Assembly (NCBI RefSeq): GCF_000412185.1
Contig: NZ_ASJA01000006.1
Span: 62,001 to 126,000 of the forward strand
Source: Euryhalocaulis caribicus
GTDB lineage: Bacteria > Pseudomonadota > Alphaproteobacteria > Caulobacterales > Maricaulaceae
Direction: 5' to 3'
Length of the DNA: 64,000 nt
Part shown: positions 33,664 to 45,157 of the stretch, in pieces
How positions within the stretch are numbered: the first letter of the stretch is position 1
How the letters are laid out: each line of letters begins with the position of its first letter
Made by a program: the position numbers and the translations under genes
The notes under the pieces: model-generated
Told to the model about the DNA's origin: nothing
Database searches by the model: none
Seen by the model: only the letters and a program-made list of their open reading frames with translations

Positions 33664-33710
33664 TCCCCCTTTAGCGACTCGCCGCCCTCTGCTAGTCTCC
33701 GTTTCGATTA

Positions 33711-36824
<3,114 letters not shown>

Positions 36825-36833
36825 GACGATCCA

Positions 36834-37334
36834 TCATTGCGCACCCAGTCGAATTTTCATTGCCGGGAGCGAGACTCGGAAATCATGTGCAAGTTGAGAA
36901 ACATCATCATCAGATGTCAAGCCGCCCATTCTGTCCAGAGCCGTTTCTAACTCGATTCTCGGCATAATAATCTCGGCAGCAATTTTATTCGCTTCAGTCT
37001 CTTTCTTTGAAGAAAGATTAGATCGGTACATTATACTATCCACAATGCCACTCTTAATGTGAGGTTCATGTAGTAAGTAGTGTCCAATTTCATGCGCCAC
37101 CGTAAACCTTTGTCGTTCTGGTACTTCAAATTTATTAACTTTTATTTCGTATCCTGATGCGGATTCCTTACATGGTTGAATAAGTCCAGATATTTTGGGA
37201 GGTAAGGGTGCTCTAACAACCTTAAGGCCAAGTGCGTTAGCTAAAGCGCCAACTTTGACCGGATGAGTGGCCACATGTCGACGCACGATTTCCAACTTAT
37301 CGTCATCGATACGATTGAACAAAAATTCTCCCAT
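36834..37334 (-). CDS. ImmA/IrrE family metallo-endopeptidase
   Basis: 166-residue zinc peptidase: HEIGHYLLHEPH with the HExxH ligands at residues 81-85, and the third ligand Glu in KKETEANKIAAEIIMP. Related proteins cleave a repressor or regulator (ImmA/ImmR, IrrE/DdrO) and are also found as effectors or switches in toxin-antitoxin and defence loci. Its usual XRE-type repressor partner is absent here. Middle gene of an operon with a membrane protein (stop 2 bases upstream) and the beta-like gene. Confidence 0.9.
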   Translation of the reverse strand: MGEFLFNRIDDDKLEIVRRHVATHPVKVGALANALGLKVVRAPLPPKISGLIQPCKESASGYEIKVNKFEVPERQRFTVAHEIGHYLLHEPHIKSGIVDSIMYRSNLSSKKETEANKIAAEIIMPRIELETALDRMGGLTSDDDVSQLAHDFRVSLPAMKIRLGAQ

Positions 37335-37336
37335 TT

Positions 37337-37786
37337 CTATTCCTCGGCTCCTTCATCTGTATATTCCTCTTCGCCATTTTCGGGTCTTAGTGGCGCAACG
37401 CCTTCATACATAATTTCAGTGGCTCGCCTTCTAAGGATATCGTGAAGGTGATTTCCTTCTTCGAATCCATCGGACAAGAATTCGTCAGTTTTACTGCGAA
37501 CTTTAGAGGATATGGCGTTCCATCCAATAATACCTAGTGCACCCAGAAATATAGCTAAAATAGTCATTAATACAGATATTGCTGTAAGCATCAGCGAAAT
37601 AAAATCTGTATAAGAAATATTTGGGCTCGAAGAGATATAGGTTTTAGATATAAAGGAGCCGACTAATCCCGAGATGAGAGACAGAGCAACGAGGCCGATG
37701 CCGATGAAAAGGGTTCTTGTGACGCCGCGCACACAACCTCCAAGAGAACAAAAGAGGAACGTACAGATTTTTAGCGGACTATGCAA
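37337..37786 (-). CDS. Two-helix membrane protein of island 2 (149 aa)
   Basis: Two or three hydrophobic segments (TLFIGIGLVALSLISGLVGSF at ~24-45 and LMLTAISVLMTILAIFLGAL at ~65-86) followed by an acidic cytoplasmic tail (GFEEGNHLHDILRRRATEIM... ending ENGEEEYTDEGAEE). It ends 2 bases before the peptidase gene, so it is the first gene of the operon. The true start is not certain; the ATG used gives a Cys-rich leader. Could be the membrane effector of the module. Confidence 0.6.
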   Translation of the reverse strand: MHSPLKICTFLFCSLGGCVRGVTRTLFIGIGLVALSLISGLVGSFISKTYISSSPNISYTDFISLMLTAISVLMTILAIFLGALGIIGWNAISSKVRSKTDEFLSDGFEEGNHLHDILRRRATEIMYEGVAPLRPENGEEEYTDEGAEE

Positions 37787-37911
37787 GGGTGTGTGGGCTT
37801 GGTCAAATGGTGTAAAGGCGGGAGTGATACGATGCTATGCGCTTTCTACATTGGGCTAGATCGTTCCAAGAGTAACATTGGATTGGTTTTAGTGATTTTT
37901 GGAATTGCTTT

Positions 37912-39051
37912 TTGAGGGCATCGCGTCCCGCCAACATCCTCCTCCTTGGCGCCGGCCACGCGCATCTCGAAGTCGCCCGCCGCGGCTGTGAGTTCGCCGC
38001 GGCCGGCCACAGCCTCACTCTGATCGATCCGGGCGCTTTCTGGTATTCCGGCATGGCGACCGGGATGCTCGGCGGGGCCTGGGGCGCGGAGGCCGACCGG
38101 CTGGACCCCGCCCCGCTGATCCGCCGCGCGGGCGGGCGCTTTGTCGCCGGGGCCGCCGCCGCCATCGACCGCGCGGCGAAGACCGTCACCTTGGAGAGCG
38201 GAGAGACGCTCCCCTACGATTTCCTGTCCCTGAACATCGGCAGCGTCACCGCCGCCCCCTTTGCCCTCGACGCCCCCGGTGTCTGGCCGGTCAAGCCGAT
38301 CGAGAACCTCTACCGCCTGCGCGCCGCGCTGGAGGCGGGGGAGGGCGCGGCGGATATCCTGGTGATCGGCGGCGGCGCGGCGGGGTGCGAATGCGCCGCC
38401 AATCTCCTCGCGCTCGCCCGCCGCACGGGCCGCGATCTCCGCGTCACGCTCGCAAGCTCCGCCCCGCGCCTGCTCGAAGACTGGCCGCCCGACGCCGCCC
38501 GCGCCATGGCGGCTTTCCTTACGCGCCATGGCGCGACCCTCCGCCTCAACGCCCCCGTCGCCGATCTCGCGCCCGGCGCCGCCCGCCTGCAATCCGGCGA
38601 AACCCTCCCCTTCACCCACGCCCTCATCGCCACCGGCCTGAAGGTGCCGCCTCTCATTGAATCTTTCATCCTGAGGAGCCCCGGCTTGCCGGGGCGTCAC
38701 GAAGGGCTCCCTCAAGACCCCCGCGCCGGGCTGACCGTCACCGAGACCCTGCAAAGCCCCGAAGACCCCGCCATCTTCGCCGCCGGCGACTGCGCCGCCA
38801 TCGCCGGCCACTCGCGCCCGAACCTCGGCGTCTTCGGCGTCCGCGCCGCCCCCACGCTCGCCCGCAACCTCCTCGCCGCCGCCAACGGCCAGCCCCTGCG
38901 CCGCTACCGCCCGCAGCCCCTATGGTTCTCCGCCCTCGACCTCGGCAACGGTTCCGCCCTCGCCCGCTACGGCCCCCTCTGGGCGAAGGGGAGGGCGATG
39001 CAATGGCTCAAACGCTGGCTGGATGAGCGGTTCATGCGGCGGTATCGCTGA
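37912..39051 (+). CDS. FAD/NAD(P)-dependent oxidoreductase with an in-frame palindromic insert
   Basis: 379-residue pyridine nucleotide-disulfide oxidoreductase-type protein of the kind often fused to SelD. FAD site ILLLGAGHAHLEVARRG at the N-terminus, second nucleotide site ILVIGGGAAGCECAANL near residue 147, FAAGDCAAI near the end. Residues ~252-265 (SFILRSPGLPGRHEG) are encoded by a dispersed palindromic repeat (38665-38706) inserted in frame. The frame has no ATG: only TTG at 37912 between an upstream stop and the FAD motif, right at the edge of island 2, with no good ribosome site. It may be poorly expressed or need a different start. Substrate unknown. Confidence 0.8.
   Translation: MRASRPANILLLGAGHAHLEVARRGCEFAAAGHSLTLIDPGAFWYSGMATGMLGGAWGAEADRLDPAPLIRRAGGRFVAGAAAAIDRAAKTVTLESGETLPYDFLSLNIGSVTAAPFALDAPGVWPVKPIENLYRLRAALEAGEGAADILVIGGGAAGCECAANLLALARRTGRDLRVTLASSAPRLLEDWPPDAARAMAAFLTRHGATLRLNAPVADLAPGAARLQSGETLPFTHALIATGLKVPPLIESFILRSPGLPGRHEGLPQDPRAGLTVTETLQSPEDPAIFAAGDCAAIAGHSRPNLGVFGVRAAPTLARNLLAAANGQPLRRYRPQPLWFSALDLGNGSALARYGPLWAKGRAMQWLKRWLDERFMRRYR
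38665..38706 (+). repeat. Dispersed palindromic element inside the oxidoreductase gene
   Basis: CTGAGGAGC...GCGTCACGAAGGG with the stem CCCCGGC-TT-GCCGGGG at 38679-38694. The same frame of sequence occurs in the intergenic clusters at 39211-39279 and 56297-56364. Here it is read through in frame and adds about 14 codons. Confidence 0.75.
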
Positions 39052-39210
39052 CCCCGCTCTCCCGCCGTCATCCTCTTAGCTTGACCGGAGGACCCGGTTG
39101 CGCCGTGGAAATTCCGCCGGATTTCCCGAGGACAGTCGTGCTTTCCGAAGTCCGCCTTCGAGACGCTGCTCCGCAGCTCCTCAGGCTAAGGGTGGGGTTG
39201 TAGGTTATTG

Positions 39211-39279
39211 TTTCTCCATCCCTTCCTATCACCCTTTCCCTGAGGAGCCGCGCCGAGGGCGCGGCGTCTCGAAGGGCCA
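39211..39279 (+). repeat. Palindromic repeat R0, copy A
   Basis: Begins TTTCTCCATCCCTTCC, then CCTGAGGAGCC, a GCGCC/GGCGC stem and GCGTCTCGAAGGG. Matched in reverse complement at 56297-56364, including the leading CTCCATCCCTTCC part. Confidence 0.85.
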
Positions 39280-39339
39280 GAAAACAGGGACAATCCCGAA
39301 AATATCAGACCGGCCTCCGGGACGGCGTAAGCTCGTCCC

Positions 39340-39630
39340 TGTTCGCCGTCATGCGAGGGGCTTCGGATCCGGTCGCCCGAGGGACGGAGTGAACGCGGTT
39401 CCCGGGATACGGCATGGCTCGACCGAGTCCGTGCGCGTCCCGGCGCACCGCCAGGCGCCAGTCTGAGGCTGAAATGCCCTGGCTATTAAGACTCTGGCGG
39501 CAGCGGATGGAGAGGCCGGTCGAGGCGACTCCCGCCCTCCGCAAAAGAACCGCGCGGCGCGTCTCTTTGTGGGCGCGAAACATACAAACACACGGTAACC
39601 GGCGTCCCGAAAGACGCGCCGCGCCACCCT
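39340..39630 (+). repeat. Repeat unit R1, copy A (~290 bp)
   Basis: Runs from TGTTCGCCGTCATGCGAGGG to about GCCGCGCCACCCT. Almost the whole stretch recurs in reverse complement at 55817-56105, e.g. GGCGCCAGTCTGAGGCTGAA and TATTAAGACTCTGGCGGCAG are shared. Both copies keep the same open frames, but only because the DNA is alike. I do not recognise the element. Confidence 0.9.
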
Positions 39631-39726
39631 TGCCCTCTGACTTGATCAGAGGGGTCGTGTTTCTTCCCTAACCTCTGCGGCGGATGCGCCGTGGAGCCAA
39701 ACGCGTAACCGGAAACCCAACCAACC

Positions 39727-39827
39727 CCGTCATCCTCCGACGAAGCGAAGCGGAGATCGGAGGACCCAGTTTAAATCTCCCCGCCCCACGATCCCTGGGT
39801 CCTCCGGTCAAGCCGGAGGATGACGGT
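39727..39827 (+). repeat. Repeat unit R2, copy A, inverted ends
   Basis: About 100 bases starting CCGTCATCCTCCG and ending CGGAGGATGACGGT, so its ends are inverted copies of each other; the inside has GAAGCGAAGCGGAGATCGGA. Matched in reverse complement at 55534-55633. Confidence 0.85.
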
Positions 39828-39888
39828 AGAAAGAGGTGGAGGGCGAAAAAGAAAACTCTCTCCCCCTCTAAGGGGGCGAGGGGAAACC

Positions 39889-40134
39889 CTAAACCCGCAC
39901 TGTTATGGCGCGGGTCTCAATCGGGCAGGGGGCGGAGGCGCGGGGCTCCATATAGGCGGGGTAGGCGCTGACGATGAAGCGCGCGTCCGCGCCGCCGCCG
40001 AGGGCGGCGGATTCGCGCTCGCCCAGCGAGACCACGGCGGCCAGCGCCGCCAGGCTGGCGATCAGCGCGGCAAAGACGGCGACCGCCGCGCCCATGGCGG
40101 TGAAGGCGACGACTCTGGATTCTTCCTGCGACAT
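39889..40134 (-). CDS. Small membrane protein (81 aa), hypothetical
   Basis: Starts MSQEESRVVAFTAMGAAVAV and has one long hydrophobic helix (residues ~8-33), then a short Ala-rich periplasmic tail containing one Cys. The upstream in-frame ATG adds a polar stretch with no support. It sits directly beside repeat cluster A. Family not recognised. Confidence 0.55.
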   Translation of the reverse strand: MSQEESRVVAFTAMGAAVAVFAALIASLAALAAVVSLGERESAALGGGADARFIVSAYPAYMEPRASAPCPIETRAITVRV

Positions 40135-40267
40135 GACAAAAACCTGCTCGCTCTCCTCGAGCCCCGTCCCCGACGCCAATCATTGCCGCAGCGCGGAATC
40201 GGCTCAAGACGCCGGGCGATTAAATCTTGTCCACGTTCCGCGCGGTTGCAGGGAATCCGCGCTTTCG

Positions 40268-41200
40268 TCAGCCGCCCGGTTTCGGCGCCTCGACTGCCGC
40301 GACGCCGCTGGCCGCCATGCGGGCGATGTCGCTGCGATAGGCGCCGCGCAGCACCATCATCTTCCAGTTGCGGAAGAAGGCCTGTTCTTCGGCGGGCAGG
40401 CCCGGCAATGCCTCCGCCAACCGCGCGCCCAGCTGCGCCGCCGCCGGGGCCAGCGCGCCATAGATCTCCGCGTAGAAATCCCGCGCCGGCGCCACGCCCC
40501 GCGCCGCGATGGCCGCGTCGATCCCGCCAAGGCCCAGCGCTTCGATCAGCGCCGCCTCCGTCTCGCGCGGCGCCCCGGCGCGATTGCGGAATTTCTCCTG
40601 GTCGAAAAACTGCTTCTTGAATGCGGGGTAGGGAAACTCATGCGGCGGCGGCCCTGCGATGGCGCCCACAACGCGCCGCATGGCGCCCTCATCGCCGAAG
40701 AACAGCGTCTGATAATCGGCGACCAGCGTATCGCGGTCCGGGTGGAACGCCTCGGCCAGCGCGAAGACGCTCTCGGCGATGGCGTAGATCCCGCTCTCGC
40801 CGCTGCGCCACGGCGTCTCCGGATCCTGCGCCCGCCGCGTCCAGGATTCGCAGGTCTCCCGCGCCGGGCGGTGCAGGAACACGTTGGCCGGCCCGTCATT
40901 GGCCCGGTTCACCGCGTCCAGCGTCAGATAGAAGCGCGGATTCTTGTCGCCATAGCGTTTCACCGCGCCCGCGCGCAGCTTCTGGCGCAGCACCTTGCGG
41001 CTGGCCTCCGCCTTGTCCGCGTCGGTGCGCGGCACCGCGTTCAGGAAGGCGGCGGGAACGTCCACACCCTCGAAATCATGCCACAGCGGGAAATATTCCA
41101 GGCCGCAGAAAATCTCCGGCTCCAGATTGATCGCGTGGCCCAGCGCCGAGGTGCCGCTGCGCGGAACGCCATAGACGATGAAATCCAGTGTCCGCGCCAT
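40268..41200 (-). CDS. Sulfotransferase family protein
   Basis: 310-residue protein with the PAPS 5'-phosphosulfate loop near the N-terminus (FIVYGVPRSGTSALGHAI) and a 3'-phosphate-like motif around FLHRPARETCESW. No signal peptide. It probably transfers sulfate to a carbohydrate or small molecule; acceptor unknown. The start MARTLDFIVYG is favoured because the P-loop directly follows; 20 codons further upstream are open but atypical. Confidence 0.8.
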   Translation of the reverse strand: MARTLDFIVYGVPRSGTSALGHAINLEPEIFCGLEYFPLWHDFEGVDVPAAFLNAVPRTDADKAEASRKVLRQKLRAGAVKRYGDKNPRFYLTLDAVNRANDGPANVFLHRPARETCESWTRRAQDPETPWRSGESGIYAIAESVFALAEAFHPDRDTLVADYQTLFFGDEGAMRRVVGAIAGPPPHEFPYPAFKKQFFDQEKFRNRAGAPRETEAALIEALGLGGIDAAIAARGVAPARDFYAEIYGALAPAAAQLGARLAEALPGLPAEEQAFFRNWKMMVLRGAYRSDIARMAASGVAAVEAPKPGG

Positions 41201-41363
41201 GTCTTGCCCCTGCCGCCCGCCGTTTCGCGTGACCGCCGACCTAGCGGCAGGGATTTCCACCGGTCAAGGCGAAGTTTCGCTTCTCTTATCCGCCGGGCGG
41301 GCTATCCTGACCGCCTTCATTCACACCCCCGGCACGACGGGGAATCGGGAGTTTTTCGAGATC

Positions 41364-41498
41364 ATGAAAAAATTCGCAATCATCCTGGCCGGCCTGATGG
41401 CCCTCACCCTGACCGCCTGCAACACCATCGCCGGCGCGGGCCGTGACGTGGAATCCGCCGGCGACGCCGTGGAAGACGCCGCCGAAGGCGCCAAATAG
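41364..41498 (+). CDS. Entericidin A/B family lipoprotein (44 aa)
   Basis: Tiny lipoprotein: signal MKKFAIILAGLMALTLTAC with lipobox LTAC, Cys19, then the family tail NTIAGAGRDVESAGDAVEDA. Entericidins are membrane lipoproteins linked to stress and programmed lysis. Followed by a strong terminator structure. Its signal would be processed by Lgt, encoded in this window. Confidence 0.92.
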   Translation: MKKFAIILAGLMALTLTACNTIAGAGRDVESAGDAVEDAAEGAK

Positions 41499-41499
41499 G

Positions 41500-41564
41500 T
41501 TTTTCTCCGGAAAGCCGGAAAAAACAGCGGGGGGCGCGCGATTTGTGCGCCGCCCGCCTTGTTT
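41500..41564 (+). terminator. Terminator hairpins after the entericidin gene
   Basis: First TTTTTCTCCGG-AAAG-CCGGAAAAAA (41500-41524), symmetrical and usable on both strands, then an imperfect GC-rich hairpin GCGGGGGGCGCGC...GCGCCGCCCGCC followed by TTGTTT (41527-41564). Confidence 0.75.
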
Positions 41565-41660
41565 CCGGCGCCAAATCACCCCGCCAGCGCCTAAGCCACG
41601 CCGGAACCCGCTTTAGCGGCAGCCGTTCTCCCGCCGAGGGATTAACTCAAGGAGGCTGCC

Positions 41661-42056
41661 ATGAAAGCCCTGAAACCCATTCTGATCGTCGCCGGCGCGG
41701 GCGCGCTGCTGGCCGCCCCGGCCGCCGCGTTCGCTGATCCGTCGCACTGCCCGCCGGGCCACGCCAAGAAAGGCTGGTGCGACCGCGACGCCCGCTATGA
41801 CCGCGACCGCTATGATCGCTACGACCGTGACGATTATCACGAGGAACGCCGCGCCTATGAAAAAGGCTTCCGCGACGGCATTCGCGAAGGCCAGTATCTG
41901 CGCGACGATGTCGATTATCGCGTGATCCGCGATTACCAGCGCTATGGCTACGCGCCGCCGCCCCGCGGCCATTATTACGCGCAGGTCGATGGCGAAGTCC
42001 TGCTGGTGCAGGCCGCTACGCAGCTGATCGTCCAGGCGCTGGCCGACCAACGCTAG
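41661..42056 (+). CDS. RcnB-like periplasmic protein
   Basis: 131-residue exported protein with a signal peptide (residues 1-25, ...PAAAFADPS). The middle is very rich in Arg, Asp and Tyr (DRDRYDRYDRDDYHEERRAY). The C-terminal YRVIRDYQRYGYAPPPRGHYY...GEVLLVQ matches the RcnB family, linked in E. coli to nickel/cobalt homeostasis, but many relatives have no known metal role. AAGGAGGCTGCC precedes the ATG; a strong terminator follows. Confidence 0.82.
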   Translation: MKALKPILIVAGAGALLAAPAAAFADPSHCPPGHAKKGWCDRDARYDRDRYDRYDRDDYHEERRAYEKGFRDGIREGQYLRDDVDYRVIRDYQRYGYAPPPRGHYYAQVDGEVLLVQAATQLIVQALADQR

Positions 42057-42077
42057 GGCGAGACGCCATCCAGAAGA

Positions 42078-42113
42078 AAGGCCGTCCCGGGGATTATCCG
42101 GGACGGCCTTTTC
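42078..42113 (+). terminator. Intrinsic terminator after the RcnB-like gene
   Basis: AAGGCCGTCCCGG-GGATTAT-CCGGGACGGCCTT followed by TTC: a perfect 13-bp stem with T-rich end. Being symmetrical it may also serve the Crp/Fnr gene arriving from the other side. Confidence 0.85.
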
Positions 42114-42135
42114 ATATGCCGGATCCGAAGGGCGC

Positions 42136-42909
42136 CTATTCCGCCACGGCCTGCTGACCGCGCATGCGGTATTTCGCGTAGTTCTGCAGGTTGAGATAGG
42201 CCGCATCGAAGCCCGCCACACGGCACAGGGCGTCCTCATCGGTCACGCAGACAGAGCGGCGGGTCCATTTCACCATGCCGTTCAGCCGGCGCAGCGTGCG
42301 CGAGACATGAACCGGCGTCAGGCCCAGCAGGTCGGCCAGGTGCGACTGGCTCAGCGGCGCCTCGATCATTCCGCCGCGGATGACGCCTGCGCAACGCGCC
42401 CGCATCAACAGCTCAAGGAAGAAGTGCGCGATGCGGCTCTGCGCGTCGCGGCGGCCAAGGCGCGTGATCTGCTCGCGCAACATGTTGTCGATCTGGAATT
42501 CGCTCCACCACAGCGCCGCGGCAATGCCCGGCGTCGTCTGGACGGTCTTCAGGAATTCCTGCGCCTGAAAGGCGCGCATCGTCACCGGGGTCAGGGCCTC
42601 CGCCGCATGGCCGGGCGACAGGCGCGACAGCGCCTCGCAGTTCAGCATGTCGCCGGGCGCCAGAATCTCGGTGATCTGGCGGCCGCCGTCATCCAGAAGC
42701 TGGAAACGGAACGCCCAGCCATCCTCGATCACCAGGATGCGGTCAGGCGCATGGCCGGCCGTGGCAAGGGTCTCTCCCTTGCCGAGGCGCACGAGATCCT
42801 GATGGATGCCGTCCAGCGCGCCCAGATCTGCGTCGGCCATGCCGCCACAGTTCTGCAGACGCCGCGCGAACGGGCTGTGATTAAGCGTATGAGCGATATT
42901 ATTGCCCAT
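42136..42909 (-). CDS. Crp/Fnr family transcription regulator
   Basis: 257-residue regulator. The N-terminal cyclic-nucleotide-binding fold is seen in LVRLGKGETLATAGHAPDRI and ILAPGDMLNCEALSRLSPG. The C-terminal winged helix is SQSHLADLLGLTPVHVSRTL. It lacks the N-terminal cysteine cluster of oxygen-sensing FNR, so it is closer to the DNA-binding Crp/Fnr proteins of unknown ligand in alphaproteobacteria. Start MGNNIAH chosen with AAGGAG 12 bases upstream; an ATG 20 codons earlier is possible. No target site recognised. Confidence 0.85.
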   Translation of the reverse strand: MGNNIAHTLNHSPFARRLQNCGGMADADLGALDGIHQDLVRLGKGETLATAGHAPDRILVIEDGWAFRFQLLDDGGRQITEILAPGDMLNCEALSRLSPGHAAEALTPVTMRAFQAQEFLKTVQTTPGIAAALWWSEFQIDNMLREQITRLGRRDAQSRIAHFFLELLMRARCAGVIRGGMIEAPLSQSHLADLLGLTPVHVSRTLRRLNGMVKWTRRSVCVTDEDALCRVAGFDAAYLNLQNYAKYRMRGQQAVAE

Positions 42910-43202
42910 GGCTATCCGGGACTCCTTTCCGAAATCGGAAAAAGCGTCGTGGTTTCGACAGTTGTTCATGGGCAGAAAAACGCATCGAATGCGGCGATTT
43001 CTGGCGATCTGGCGGGCAATTCCTTGGTAAAAGGATGGTCGCCGCGCCTAATTCTCATGCGTGATTTCGCGCTATTGGCGGCAGGCCGGGCGATTGCGGC
43101 GATTTGCCCGGCGGCGAGTGCCGAATACAATCGCGGCGCGTGAAATATTACTAGATATAACGCCTGTTCCGGACGCGCCCGGCGAACTGCACACGGCGCG
43201 AC

Positions 43203-45026
43203 TCACCCCGCCTCGACTTCTTCGCGCCGCATCTCGGCGGCCAGCCATTCCTCTTCCATCCGGTCGAGCTCGGTCTGGCATTTTTCCAGCGCCTCGGTCA
43301 GGGCGTGAAAGCCCTCCGGATCGCTGGAATAAAGGTCTGGCTCGCCCAGGGCCTCCTGAAGCTTGCCGATTTTGGTTTGAGCCGCCTCCATCTTGCCCGG
43401 TAGCTCCTTCAGGGCGTAGCGCTCCTTATTGCTCAGCTTGGCCTTTGCGGCGCGGGCGGGCGCGGACGCATCCGGTGATTTTGACGCTGCGCGGCCCGAA
43501 GGATCGCGGGTCAGGGCGGTCATGCCGGCGTCGCCCCCGCGTTGGGCCAGCATGTCGGAATAGCCGCCGGCATATTCGGTCCAGCGCCCTGGGCGGTCCG
43601 GATCGGGGGCGATCAGGCTGGTGACGGTACGGTCGAGGAAATCCCGATCATGGCTGACCAGCAGGACCGTGCCGGCATAATCGTTCAGGACTTCCTCAAG
43701 CAGATCCAGCGTTTCCAGATCCAGATCATTGGTTGGTTCGTCCAGCACCAGCAAATTGGAGGGCCGCGCCAGCGCTATCGCCAAAGCCAGGCGGCCGCGC
43801 TCCCCGCCGGAGAGGGCGGAGACGGGCTGGCGCGCGCGGTCCGCCGGGAACAGGAAATCCTTCATGTAGGAAACAACATGGCGCGGCTTGCCGCCTACCA
43901 TGACCTGATCGCTGTCGCCGCCGGTCAGGGCGTCCGCCACGCGCTGGTCTTCCTTCAGGGCGGCGCGGCGCTGGTCCAGAGTCACCCGCTCCAGATTGGC
44001 GCCCATCGTCACCTCGCCGCTATCGGGCGCCAGTTCGTCGATCAGCATGTTGAGCAGCGTCGTCTTCCCCGCGCCGTTGGGGCCGGCAAAGCCGATGCGG
44101 TCGCCGCGCAGGATGCGGGTGGAAAATTCATCGACCACGGGGCGGCCATCATAGGTCTTGGAGATGGTCTCCGCCTCGATCACCCGCTTGCCGCTCTTGC
44201 CGGCTTCGGCGGCTTCCATGGTGACGGAGCCGGGCGTGCGCCGCGCCTCCTTGCGTTGCTGACGCAGGCCCTGAAGCTCTTTCATGCGGCGAACATTGCG
44301 CTTGCGCCGGGCGGTGACGCCGTAGCGGACCCAGTCTTCTTCCGCGGCGATCTTGCGGTCCAGCTTGTGGGCGTCCAGCGCCTCGGCCTCCAGCGTCTCA
44401 TCCCGCCAGGCTTCGAACGCTTCGAAGCCGCGATTGAGGTCCCGGGTGACGCCGCGGTCGATCCACAGCGTGCGTTTTGTCAGGGTCTGTAGGAAGCGGC
44501 GGTCATGGCTGATCAGGACAAGGGCGGATTTTGTCCGCTTCAGGCGATCCTCCAGCCAGGCAATGGCGGGCAGGTCCAGATGGTTGGTCGGCTCGTCCAG
44601 AAGCAGGATGTCGGGCTCCGGCGCCATGGCGCGGGCCAGGGCGGCGCGCCGGGCTTCTCCCCCGGACAGCCGCGCCGGGTCCTCGTCGCCAGTCAGGCCC
44701 AGCTCTTCCAGCAGGGCGCGGGCCTTCCAGGCTTCGTCGCCGGCCGTCAGACCGGCGGCGGCATATTCATAGGTGGAGGCAAAGCCGCTGAAATCCGGCT
44801 CCTGCTCCAGATAGCGCAGCGTCGCCTCATTGCCGACGACGCGCTCCCCGCTATCGGATTCCACCAACCCGGCGGCGATTTTCATCAGGGTCGATTTGCC
44901 CGAGCCATTACGCCCGACAAGGCAAAGGCGGTCGCGTTCAAAGACCTGCATGTCTGCGCCCGCGAACAATTCGTCGCGGCCATATCGCAGATGGATGTCC
45001 TGGAGAGAGAGAAGGGGCGCGGCCAT
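43203..45026 (-). CDS. ABC-F family ATPase (Uup-like)
   Basis: 607-residue soluble twin ABC ATPase. First domain: GRNGSGKST, LSGGEARRAALARAM, LLLDEPTNHLD. Second: GPNGAGKTT, LSGGERGRLALAIAL, LVLDEPTNDLD. Between them lies the charged linker (RRKRNVRRMKELQGLRQQRK) that reaches the ribosome in ABC-F proteins, and a C-terminal coiled coil (~540-600). Uup-like members act in ribosome-linked stress and DNA transactions. No membrane segments. Confidence 0.93.
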   Translation of the reverse strand: MAAPLLSLQDIHLRYGRDELFAGADMQVFERDRLCLVGRNGSGKSTLMKIAAGLVESDSGERVVGNEATLRYLEQEPDFSGFASTYEYAAAGLTAGDEAWKARALLEELGLTGDEDPARLSGGEARRAALARAMAPEPDILLLDEPTNHLDLPAIAWLEDRLKRTKSALVLISHDRRFLQTLTKRTLWIDRGVTRDLNRGFEAFEAWRDETLEAEALDAHKLDRKIAAEEDWVRYGVTARRKRNVRRMKELQGLRQQRKEARRTPGSVTMEAAEAGKSGKRVIEAETISKTYDGRPVVDEFSTRILRGDRIGFAGPNGAGKTTLLNMLIDELAPDSGEVTMGANLERVTLDQRRAALKEDQRVADALTGGDSDQVMVGGKPRHVVSYMKDFLFPADRARQPVSALSGGERGRLALAIALARPSNLLVLDEPTNDLDLETLDLLEEVLNDYAGTVLLVSHDRDFLDRTVTSLIAPDPDRPGRWTEYAGGYSDMLAQRGGDAGMTALTRDPSGRAASKSPDASAPARAAKAKLSNKERYALKELPGKMEAAQTKIGKLQEALGEPDLYSSDPEGFHALTEALEKCQTELDRMEEEWLAAEMRREEVEAG

Positions 45027-45157
45027 GGGCCGATCAATTAAGGGCGCGGGCTGTATTCAGCAATGTCTGAAACCGCTAACAGGCTTGTATGTTCGCACCG
45101 CGCGCCGTACCGGCTAGAGTGGCAAGGGATGGCGAGGGACGCCAAGGGGATTGTTTG

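Larger units (their letters stand above)
39120..39885 (+). repeat. Intergenic repeat cluster A (mirror partner of 55492-56451)
   Basis: An 840-base gene-free stretch (39052-39888) holding, in order: small palindromic element (39165-39188), its larger relative (39211-39279), a ~290-base unit R1 (39340-39630), an inverted-ended unit R2 (39727-39827) and an AG-rich tail. The same units occur at 55.5-56.45 kb in reverse order and opposite orientation. No coding potential that I trust. Confidence 0.85.

Noticed and set aside
39414-39671. Short Arg-rich frames inside R1 that recur in both copies (MARPSPCASRRTARR...)
   Set aside because: They are shared only because the DNA is nearly identical. There is no ribosome site, the composition is that of random GC-rich sequence, and several other frames are equally open.
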